A stretch of 64,000 nucleotides of DNA from Klebsormidium nitens (taxonomy: Eukaryota > Streptophyta > Klebsormidiophyceae > Klebsormidiales > Klebsormidiaceae): contig DF237021.1 in the NCBI GenBank assembly GCA_000708835.1, positions 175,624 through 239,623 of the forward strand. The letters run 5' to 3'. The translations under genes were made by a program, and so were the position numbers. Positions 12,056 to 23,300 of this stretch are shown piece after piece (position 1 is the first letter of the stretch; every line of letters starts with the position of its first letter). The notes under the pieces were generated by a model, which saw nothing but the letters and a program-made list of their open reading frames with translations, had not been told where the DNA came from and did no database searches.

Positions 12056-13122
12056 GATCCGACTTGCTAAGGCATCGCTGTCGCTCGTTGCAGAAACCAG
12101 GAATGAGCGGCCAGTCTAAGATCAATCCCAAACATAAAAGGCAAGAGACTACTCCGATGGCTGCTGCGTTATCCTAGAGCAGGATACTACGGTAGACCTT
12201 GTGCGAGGAAGAGCGTGCTTGGCGCCCCAGGTTGAAGAGTTTGGGCCGTGTCTGCAATGCACTCCTGCAGCTCACCGCTAGGCCACCATTGCTCTGCCCT
12301 TCGTACCTAACTTGTATGCATAGTGTGAATGGACCTCTCATGAATGCTGACTGTACCATCGCTCTGCAGAGGATGCCCGGGACATCATTGCCTGGGGACA
12401 ATGTATATGATGATATATCCCGACCTCAGTGGATTCCCCGGGAGGTTTTGAAGCATTCACCCGAGGAGAATGCTTTAGGTTGAAGCTGTATTCACACCCT
12501 TTCATCCAATGAGGCCCGAGGTCAATCCCGATGCCTTTGCGGGCGCCACGTGTACCAGAACAATTCGCCACGGGTTTTCACGCGCGCGGGTAGTAGTTTC
12601 ACTTGCCAGAGCCGGCGGCCTTGCTCGCAGTCGATGAATCTACAGTAGCGACCGTAGTCTGGACAATGATTTATGCAGATTTATGCAATGGCTGCTTGAT
12701 CATTTTTGAAAAGTGAGTATTAAGAGGGCCGGAAGTAGGGCGGTTGACTCGTCAAGAAAGGGAGTCAAAGTAAAGCAGACGCATCAAAAGGGGCCAGTGG
12801 CAGAAGTATCTGCAATGAGATTGCAGAATCTCGTCAGATGATTGCGATCGCTCTTCGTCTCTCCTGATCCATCATCCCCTTCTGAATGGTCCATTTGCTT
12901 TCTTTTGGGCAGGTATGGAAGTGCCCCTTGCATCCCCTGAGCCAAAATAAGTCAGGCTACATATCAGGTCAATCTTTCATATCAGCACACGGGCAGGCAT
13001 ACTCTTGTGAAATTCTCGTGCTGGCAGCAATCTGCCTGTGATCTGCATTGTAGGCGCTTGAAAGTGAGGTCCAGTAGCGGTCCCCTTGCAAGAAGCAACA
13101 GAGAGAAGGGAGTGGGGCCACA
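12056..13122. promoter_or_regulatory. Divergent intergenic region between TGD2 and the EF-hand gene
   Basis: About 1.07 kb between divergent start codons, so it should carry both promoters and 5' UTRs. It is heterogeneous in composition. No long reading frame with family character and no clear TATA box at a convincing position were found. Confidence 0.4.
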
Positions 13123-15525
13123 ATGTCTCAAGCAGCCCGAGTAAGGATTCATGAAATGCTGTCAGCATTGCTTCCTGCGTGAGTTTACTGGTTGTGCGGA
13201 CTTTCAGGGCCACTGCATTCTGTAGCCATTTGAAAATTCCCCTGGTAATTCTTCAAGTAGGGGTTTTTCTTAAGAGCTTTTCTTAGATATTTTTCTACTG
13301 CCTTCTATTTGGACCGGCAGCATAAGTTTTGCTACTCAGTTTTCTAACAAGCTGAATGACTTTTCAATGTTCACAGTGGATATCTTCTGACTTTCTGCAG
13401 GAACGCTTCGCCAAGAAGAGCGAGGCGGATGACTTGCGGAGGGCATTTGATAAACTTGATTCCAAAGGTGATGGGAAGATAGATGCAGACGAGATTGCTG
13501 CAATGTTCAACAAGCTCGGACACAAGGCAAAACGGGTAAGCGAGCAAAAGTGGAGGTGCAAGCCGCCTGAGCCCAGCAAGGATGCCATGTTATATTCGTA
13601 GCTCTGCTGTAAGGATCAAGAGAGTCAGGCCTTGTGACCTTAGAACACAAGGGCCACCCATGGCAATTGCTTGTGATTCGACGCACTGACGTATTAGCAA
13701 TTTGTAAAGTTCCCCAAGCCACGAGCGTGTTTGGTAATTTTTACCATACCAGAAGAGCTCGGGAAGCATATCTGGAGGACAGAACATTGACTTTTGACTT
13801 GCGGAGAAAGTTTTTCAGGCTTGCATCTTGATTGAAACCTTTTCTTGAGACCGACAGCAAGAAAGCTTCAATCCAACAATGGATCCAAATCAGTATATTC
13901 TGTCAGAGAAACAGCAACAAACTGGCATGGTCAGGTGAGCTGATGGCTTGTTAGGTTGTGACGGAATCAAGTCTGCATTACTCAAAGAGCAAACTTTTGC
14001 AGGCGGAAATCGACGATATGATTTGGGAGGTGGACGAGGACTGTGATAAGGCGGTAAAGTGGCCAGAGTTCCAGCAGATGTATCATAGATGCCGGCACGA
14101 TAAGACAGGTAAGCTTTGCTGTTGACTTGGTTGTGAGAGATTACAAAACGCAGCCCTTGAGGAACTTTTCCTTTTTCTGTGACGTGCAGAAGCTGGCTTG
14201 CCATCGTAGCCAGACCTCGAAGCGTCATGCCAAACCTGCGTAGGAAGGATCGTTGCTGAAACTTTGTAAGAGAGACCTTGAAACATCCAGGATAGAGGAG
14301 AGCTATAAAAGGTCAATCTCAAAGATTCAGACTGGTCTTCCGCAGGATACGAGCCTCGACGACTATACAACATCGTGGAATTCATGATGAACGACAAGGA
14401 CGACAGCGGAACAGTATCGGCTGAGGAGGCGATGCAGATTTTGTACATGAGGTTCGGGAGGACGCTTCTCGACTCGGTAAGCAGCTTTCTGGGTCTGATT
14501 TGAAGACTTGGGTTTCGAAAGTTTGACTGTGACCAGCGGATTCGCACGAAGCCTCTCAAAGTTCATGTGCCGATCGGTCAGGAATTTCAGCATTCACGAG
14601 GACGAAGTTACTCATGTGTAGTACAGTAGCTTATAGTTTCTATAAAACGTCATTTGGACGAGCGAAACTTCGAGCTTTTTGCATAGCACGGGGGGTGGAA
14701 CAGAGAAAGACATGAGACAAACTATTGGGACAAAGGGTTTGTCAGACCGACATTTTGCAAAGATTTCTCCTCTGCCATTTGCAAAGCGGAGTTCGAACTG
14801 TCTGCCTTCTCATTCTGCCAACGGATCGATGTAGAGATTGTCGAAGCCTGAAAACCTTCGCATCTAGGATGCGTAGAATGAGCGCCGGTTAAGGAACCCT
14901 CTCCGCTCCTCCGGCAACGAGGAGAAAGTTTCCTAAGTTCTGAAACGGGACAGCGAGTTTCTTAATCTGCTGGCGAAGATTCTCCGGGTTGTCTGTTGGC
15001 CAGTCTTTTGAAGCCGAATAGCTTCTACGGATGGCATTTCGAAGTGGCTGACTTTTGAGGGGGGGCAAAAAATCCACACGATGAAGAGAAAACGGGAACT
15101 AACAAACGAACCGCTTACCAGCGAGCTTCCGTGACGGGAATCCGACCACTTATCATATAATATCGCGGCTTCTATGGATTGGTCCGAAAGGGACGCCCGT
15201 CAACAAGTCGAACTTTACAGCCTTCCAACCAGGCCTCGAAGAATCTCATCCAATATGATGACAACCTTGCGATCATTCTCCTCTCCTTCGCCTGACCTCT
15301 TCGCTTGTTGTTGTCAACTTTCAGCAACTCGAGGAGATATTTGGACACTCGGACACGAATGCGCTCAAGGATCTGACGCTTACGGAGTTTCTGCACAGCC
15401 TCAACATGTCGCAGATAAAGCAGCTAAGGTCGAAAGTGACCGCCAAAACGTACAAGCCGCCTCCAGTGCACACGAAGAAGGTCGACACCTCTAAACGGCA
15501 GGGCCTTACTTTGATGATGTCATAA
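13123..15525 (+). CDS. EF-hand calcium-binding protein (calmodulin-like), 5 exons
   Basis: A small calcium sensor of unassigned role. The CDS joins 13123-13140, 13401-13535, 14003-14108, 14346-14476 and 15325-15525, giving 196 aa. All phases close and all introns are GT..AG. The first exon is only 18 nt (MSQAAR, followed by GTAAGG); it was chosen because it joins in phase to the exon starting ERFAKKSEADDLRRAFDKL, but it is the least certain part. EF-hand 1 loop is at about 26-37 (D26, D30, G31, D34, E37; Lys at loop position 3 is unusual). EF-hand 2 is at about 62-73 (D62, D64, D66, E73; no central Gly, so possibly weak). EF-hand 3 is canonical at about 103-114 (D103, D105, S107, G108, E114). 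A fourth copy at about 136-150 is degenerate and should not bind calcium. The tail (162-196) is basic. The layout resembles calmodulin-like proteins of ciliated and green organisms, but I cannot name the subfamily. Confidence 0.85.
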
Positions 15526-17365
15526 TCCCGTATGAGGCCCCTGTAGGGGATCAGGTTGAATCGTACAGTCAAAAGCTAGGTGGAGTACTTTCAGAAAACG
15601 GTGGTGCATTGCGTAGGCAGCAACATGAAAGCTGAGTCGTAGATCCCCGGCATGCAGCTTTGGAGCATAACGACTAGCCACGAGTAGAAGGAGCTCGCTT
15701 TGTGTCGGATGGAGGAATTTGATGCACGCAGATTGTTCAGATAAAACGGGTGCATATGCTACCCTTCCCCTACCTGGTGAATTGACACGTAGCATGCCCC
15801 TAGCTGCATGTATAGAGCTGCGGTTGCCCCCGCTCAGGGCAAGACTGGTTGTTAGTCGTTGTGACCAACGGCATAAAAAAGACGTTTCCTCCGAACCATC
15901 CGCGTTTGTACATGTCGTCGTTGATCACCTGGGTGAACCAACCAGGACGAAGCAACCTCCCTGCGGCCCTCAATTGCAATGATTGCAAGAAGAGAGAATC
16001 TGGTGGCGTCACAATATAATGATAGAAGTTGAACTAATGACCACCGACTTAAAAGAATCTTCGCTACCGCCATGCAGCTTTAGTGCTTTACTCAGTTACT
16101 GATCGACTGCAACGTCTATCCAGCTACTGTGTTACGATCACTGTAGTCGGGACTGTAGTAAGATGCTTGTCGGAGCTGATTGGTAGACGACAAGCACATC
16201 AAATCTGGCCGCACGTGGCACAACTTTTCGGACGGTAATGTATGCGGCAATGTTTTACCAAGCTTAGCTTGAATGACCAGATCGATCGGATATCGGCAAC
16301 GTACATTACAATAGATCATCATCCATTCATGTTTCAATATTGCCCCCATGAGCTGTTCGGCCCCTTCGAAGTCACGTGGCCTTTGTGCATGTGGCCGATC
16401 TGTGCGCACTGTGTAGCTACTAATTTGGCCCAATCTCACTGACACGATCAAGAAAAACATGTCAACATGTAAAGTCGTTTCGAGATTACGACAAGAAATT
16501 CACAAGCGGTCACAATCATAAGTGGATTTTGGAATGGGATCTAATTCATATCTGAGAACGATTCTCGATGCAACATTCTTATTTCTCAAAGTCACTCCTA
16601 GCCCGATACGCTAAAAGTGAGGCGACAGTCGTTTTAGAATCGGTTGCACGGAGGAGGCCAAACGATGTACGAACTGAAGACCGAGACATGAACGAACTCG
16701 ACCAGATTTTCATTATGCAGCAAGAGAGTCACGCTCTTCATGACGGTGTTGGTGCGCCATACATGATATGAACGCTGAACATCCTGCTGCGTGCTTATAG
16801 TCATCAATACCGTACATATTCGTAGCTAGCTAGCTGGCTGAATGCATGAGCTTCCTTGCTGATCCATTTCGGTGAGCCGAAGTGCTGAAGAGCACTCGCT
16901 CCCCACCTGCGGCATCATTGTGCACTCGGGCCCTACTTGGGCAACGCTGCGTTGCATGCATTGAAGTCATGAAGGAGCATGCTGCCCACATGCTGCCGCA
17001 CTGATTAGGCCACCAACTTCAACGGAGATTTGCGGACGACACCTGAGACGCCTGAACCGTTCGATGGGCTAGTCGAGTCGTCTCAACGGACGCCTTTCGC
17101 GATGGGGCTGCCCGCTCGAACTCCAGCCTAGCTGGCCTCTGCCAAGTCCTTAGACTCTAGTCTGCTTGCGCGGATTGCGACCTGAGTAGGGCGCTGCGCA
17201 TGGCCCTGGCGCTTCTGGCGTTGCTTCTTGGTTTGAACAGCTGATCAGCTTTGTGTAAGGGGTGAATTGGCTGTTGCACTGGGACTGTGGAGCAACCTCA
17301 TAGCTCAGTGGCAGGTAATCTTTCGGTAGGCATTCAGCCAGAGCCTTGTCCAGCATTGATCAAGC
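15526..17365. other. Intergenic region between the EF-hand gene and FPG
   Basis: About 1.84 kb, both genes on the plus strand. It should hold the EF-hand 3' UTR and the FPG promoter and 5' UTR. I see only short unrelated reading frames and a short AGCTAGCTAGC run near 16,825. A tRNA-like A box occurs at about 17,301 (TAGCTCAGTGG), but no matching B box or cloverleaf follows. Confidence 0.45.
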
Positions 17366-20300
17366 ATGCCGGAGCTTCCAGAGGTCGAGGCGGCTCGCAA
17401 GCTGGCCCATGAGCACTGTGCAGGGAAGAAGATCATCAAGGTCGTCTGCGAGGACGACGAGACTGTGATCCAGGTAAGCTGTCGTTTCAAATGAAACGTC
17501 TCGGCCCGATGGTGCAAGGAATAGCGATTGGATCGATTGGTAATTCTTGCTGTGCAGGTTTTGATCAGATGTTTCAGCGTCGTTGCATCTGCTTTGGCAT
17601 GGGATTGACAGTCTTTTAATTTCTGCAATTTGCAGGCGTTACATTGTGTTCTTTTCTCAGTCTTTCAACCATGTTGTAGTTCCTTGATAGAATGATTGTG
17701 CTGCTCATACCTTTTTGGCTGGGAAAAGTGTGGCTGGTTCAAGGAAGGAGCATCTCTTCCAGTGCATGACATTCTGCGAGTTTCCGCAATCCTACAGAAT
17801 CAGTCTCCTTCCATGCATTAACGTTTTCACGGCAATTGCCCACCTTTTGAGGCTTCCTATCAGCGTTGTGTGGTGTTATATTCTGGTCCTTACAGTGACT
17901 GGTACAGAGCTTGTAATTGACTGGTTCATCTGCATTCCTATCTGATAATGAAGTGGCTGAATGCGCTGCTTTCCCTGTCCACTTCATCCTGAAATTGGCA
18001 GATCGATAAATGCAGGTTGCTGGCAGTACATGATGCACGCCTTTTCAAATGCTGTCAAGCCTTGGCTATCAAGAAAGAAGCAAGCAACCTCCGTGTTGTT
18101 TGCAATCTGCTGAAGTTCTTAAACCAGTTGTTACAAACGAGGGGAAAAGAACAAAGATCAAATCACCTGAGGATCTCATGCGGGGAAGTCTTGAGATACA
18201 CAGTTCCTTAAGTTGCTTCTGAAGCGCCAGAGATGTACATTTGCATTGCAGTTGTGGCTCTGGTTGTGTAACACTGGCTGTTCCATAGTTCACCAAAGGT
18301 TTTCTTGAAAGGGCCGGGGCCCTTCAAATTGCTTCTGGACGGCGTTCCCTTGTCCCCTCTCTGGAATGGTCTGAGTTGTTAGTTCACTTAATAAATGATT
18401 CTGCAAGGATCTGCAGGATTTGATGGGATGACTCTGCAGCTGAAGATCTGAAAGGCAGCATTCTCAACCCACTCAATTACCAGACCCCCAGATTAGACGG
18501 ACGGCCACCCGATCAGCGCATGGACTCTACACCCTCTCTTAAGACTGCTAGGGTCAATTGAAACCCGCTATTAAAGCAGGGAAGTTTTTTCAGCTGGCGG
18601 TGATGGCTTTCAAGACGATGAAGTCAGATTTTATCCAACAAACAAATCCACAAACCGGTTTTTGCAGGATGTGAAGCCTGCTGAGCTGGCGCGCGAGCTG
18701 GAGGGCCGCACCGTGAAGGCCGTCCAGCGCAAGGGCAAGTCGCTGTGGTTCGAGATGGCGGACGACGGGCCGTGGCCTTCGTTCCACTTTGGGATGACGG
18801 GGTCCTTCGCGGTACAGGGCGTCGAGAGCGTCAAGTACAAGTCGATCGGCGCGAGCGACCCTGAGCAGTGGCCGCCCCGCTTCCACAAGGTGGGTTAGGG
18901 GGAAGGAGTCTTGTTTAACCTACATTCTGATCAGAGGCTTGATATTCTGTCTGGACAGTGTGAAGGTTTGCTTAATGAGGGGGTTGAGGGAGCGGTGAGT
19001 AATGGTTCTGCTTGCATAGTGAAAGTCTGTTGAAACTATGTCTTTTTTTCGGAGAGACAATCACCCCTTAGCAATGCTTGCTGAATCTATGGACAACCTT
19101 TCAGCGGTGATGACGACTTTCGGGCTTGGCCACAGAGGTCATCCTCCCCTTTCACCTTGTCCGAAACCGCTGTTACGGGTTCACTTCACTGCCTAAAATA
19201 TGTCTGTACTAATTTATTGCACCGATTGTTTGGAATGTCTTCTGTCGTGGTGCCCAGCTTTGAACATTACTGAGATTTTCAATACTCCGTAGACGCCTCA
19301 GATAAGTGGCTCTTCAGCCCATGACGTTTGCCTTGATTCTGCTCGCTAATTGTGACTCGATAAACCTTTCCAATGAACGGCCTTCATTTACTTTTCTTCA
19401 TGTCAGTTTCGTGTTCAAAGTGCTGCTAAGTTTCACTGGGATGAATACTTTGTACCTTGTTTGTCCCTTTAGAAGCAACTGCGGAGATCGGACTGCTCTC
19501 AACTGCGCCCTAAGTTGTGGGACCTTCCACTCCTTTGTTCCTTCCTTCCCAAGAGGAATTTGCCATAATAGCAGAACGAGTTTCAGCGCCAAACCCATCA
19601 AGCCCTCTACCTGCTGATCCAATGCCACATGGGAGTGGACAACCATCTGGAATATTGGGCTTTCTTAGAGATTGGGCACTGACAAAACGGCAGTGCGACA
19701 TCCGCCTTTCTATAAGCTTGCTCGCTATGCCCGCGTCTCCTGCTAGGCAGCTCTGAAGACCCCAATGCAGCTTCAGTGTTTATGCCGCTGCTTCTGTTGG
19801 GATTCCTTCGGTTTCTTCTGAGATCGAGATGATGTGCTCTTTCGCTTCCCCTTGCTTGTACCTTGGCAGGCATCTGAGTCCTTGCGGCCCCTGTCAGCAA
19901 TTATCCTACAACTTGCTTTAGCTGCCATGTCCTTATGTAAAAGCTTTGTAACTCGCTGTCTGTATCTGTATGTTTTTGGAAGTTTGCCAGTTCCAGATTG
20001 TGTCTCCGAAAATCCATGGACGATCTGGGCCATCAGAATATCCAGCATAGCCCAAGCGAAGCCGTTTTGTACTTTCTAAGTACTGACTGCACAAATTGAT
20101 ACTTTTGTTGACACAAGCGGCTTTTGTGAGCAAAAAGCTTTGCAATAATGGTTCTGCGAATGCTTGGTAACACGGACAGTTTGGCCAACATGCAGAGTGT
20201 TTCGCATCGGAGCCAACTGATTGCATGGCGTCAATTCCTTGATTGTTTTCTTGTTTTCACATTTCAGATAAAGTCCGATTGAGGAAGAGGTTGAGTATTG

Positions 20301-23300
20301 GCTTCTACTTTAGAATCGTTGTCTCAAGAACCCCGGGTTTGCATCCTGCGAGCGGACCTCGGGGACCCCTTTCGAAAGCTGACCGCTGTGTTCTTGAGCT
20401 CTTGCTCTATGCTGCTCCTCATTTTTCCATCTCTATATTTTGAGTTAACAAAAGCTGCCGCGCTCGTCAGGGTAATGAATATTGAATCTTGTGTGGCTGG
20501 ACGCCAGTAGGAGTATGGCCATACATCAGATGCCCTGTAAGGATTTGGTTCTTCATGCAGGCTGACTGAGCCATGCTCTTGCAACGTGGTCCGTCGTTGT
20601 ACTTGTTCTGGGGCTTTTCAAATCCTTTCCCGCCTCCAAAGCCTTTAGGTACATAATTCCTCGTTTGCTATCGTCAAGGACGGTGGCTTACGTTAGACGG
20701 ACTACAGTGTGTCGTCGTTTTTAGCTTGTCCCTTTTCGCAACGTATTCCATCTCATTGAATTTCTCTCATTGAGTCCGGAGGTCCATCCTGTGTCCATCT
20801 CAACATGACTCACGGAGGTTGGCCATTCGACTCGACTCAGATCAAGGCTAGCCTGCTAACTGAGCTCGTAACCAAGACAATCCTGGCTATTGTTCCTTGA
20901 AGAATCAAGGTCTTCGAATTTTAGGAGACCCTCAATTGTACTCGCAGGTTGCTTCGAGAACAACAACAGGATAGGGAACTGCCTATCAATACCTGGTTGG
21001 CCAAACCGTGCCCGGTGCCATTGACCACGTTTTGATGGACTTTTATACTAGTAGATAATCAAGCACATTCCGGGTCATCTCGGAGCTGTCGGTGTCAAAT
21101 CTGGATGAGCACAGAGCAGTAAGTCGGGTCCATAGGCTTACCTCGGATGTCTTCTCTTAGTTTTCACGATGACCAAGGGCATCCGATGAGCAGCCAAGTT
21201 TCTTCTGGATGTTGAGAGGCCTGATGCCAGTTGAAGTCGTGCAGCTTTTGTTTGTACACTTGTCCCTCTTCTGGTGGCAGCAAATCTTCCAGGGGGCTTC
21301 TCAGGTCTGAGCAAGAGAGTGGTTGCCACCTCCCTTTCCACGGACTCTCAAGCACGGGGCGCATTTCGGACCTGGCCTTGTTTTCCTCGTGCTTCAAAGT
21401 CTCCTTTTTTACGCGGCTATACTAGCCTGTTCCAGAGCCCTCTCAAAGCTCCACCCAATACGGTTCTGACACGTGTCACTTCCCCTTCACCCCCGGGCAG
21501 GTGGTCATCTCCTTCGAGGGCGGCGTCGAGCTGGCCTTCTGCGACGCGCGACGCTTCGCGCGCGTGCGCTACCTCGATGACGTCACCCTCCAGTCGCCCA
21601 TCGCCGACCTCGGCTTCGACGCGCTCACCGAGCTCCCCGCCCCGGGGCCGTTTCACACCGCGCTCACGAAGCGCCGCGCCGCAGTGAAAGCGGTGTTGCT
21701 GGACCAGGGCTTTCTGGCGGGCATCGGGAACTGGGTCGCGGACGAGGTTCTGTACCACGCGAGGGTGCACCCGGAGAGTCTCGCGGCGGAGCTGGACGAG
21801 GAGGCGAGCGGGCGGCTGCGCGAGAGCATCAAGATGGTGAGTTGGCGTTGAGGATCTGGTGATGTTGGACTTGATCATATTTAGTTTTGTGAGTCAAGTC
21901 GAGGTCTTGGTTTTGGGTGACAACCTTTGTGTTCTTTCTAGCGGAAGCTGGTCGGTTGAGTGGTTGACTCGTTCAACTATTGAAAGTGGACGTGCCTGTT
22001 CAAAATTTCAGCAGCTGCCTTTTGGTTCGTTCCGAACATACAAAATGTGTCGAGGAGTGGGGCCCTTCTTGTCATCAGCTTTTAGTCAATCTGCAATGCA
22101 GCAAAGAACTCCTGGATGCGCCCTACTTTTTTGGGTCTCTATGCAGATTTGGAGTCCGCTCTTGTCTATGGAGCAGAGATTCTGCCGAGTCTTCTGACCA
22201 CGTTGATCATTCGCAGGTGCTCGAGACGGCGGTCGCGGCCAATGCTGTGAGCGACAAGTACCCCTCCGACTGGCTGTTCCACCACCGGTGGGACGTGCGC
22301 GGGTCCAAGAAGGAAGCGCCCAGCATCAATGGTGAGCCGGTCCCGAGTCTGCTCGACCGGTTAATAGTTTGCTGGTTGGACTTGACCTACTTTCCTTCTG
22401 TGTCAGCTTTCGACAGTGCTGTGTCTTAGGAGGTACTGTGACCCGATTACAAAGTGGAGCCTGGTGGAAAGAAGGTACTCGAATTGCCCATTGTTCCATC
22501 TATTTCAATGGTCCAAAAAGGAAGCGCCCAGCATCAATGGCGAGCCACACGCTGAACTTGATCAACCAGCTGCTTCTTTTACCAGCCTACTTTTCTTTTC
22601 GTCACTTCGTTCCTCTCTCTCGTGTGTCTTATAAGGCCCTGACGGAATCGTGCAGTAGGACAAAGCAAAGTGGAACCGACTTCTACTTGCTGGGTGCATC
22701 GTCATTTTTGTGATCTGTCTATGGGTGCTGGTGTTGTACTCTCGTTTCAGCGAGACCCGAGTGGACTGGCTTTACTCACTCAACGGAAGGCTCTTTGAGT
22801 CGGCAATGAAGCACGCTTTTGGGACATGAAGTCCCAGCCATTGACGTTGAGCCAACGGCGATGTCCACTCCATTCGACCTCCATGCCTTTCTCAAACTGA
22901 TTAAGAAGCGCAAAAGATTGTGACATCGCGTTCCGGCTTACCACGGGGTACAAGGAGAGGGCATTGTCACATATGCGTGGAATAGTCCGTTGTTTTTGCA
23001 CCAACTATTTCCTGCGAAGTTAATGGCTCCCTCGTCAGCTTCACGTCAAGCGTTTCACCAGATCCGTCGGCAATGTCCTTGTTGGGGTTGCTGGCTGCCT
23101 TGAGGCACGACAATGAGCCTCAACCTCCTCTCGTGCACTTAGGAATCAATGCTGAATGAATTCGGACCATCTTTGAAACCTAACAGCACGAAAGCTAGTC
23201 ACTCGAACGATTGTCCAGACCATAAGAAAGCATGCATGACTTTTGGAATCACTACTGTGGCGCTCGTTGCTTTGAGGCATCCCACTCGACCCAGATTTGT

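Noticed and set aside
17295-17362. tRNA-like A box (TAGCTCAGTGG) upstream of FPG
   Set aside because: No B box (GGTTCGANTCC type) and no acceptor or T-arm pairing within the next 80 bases.
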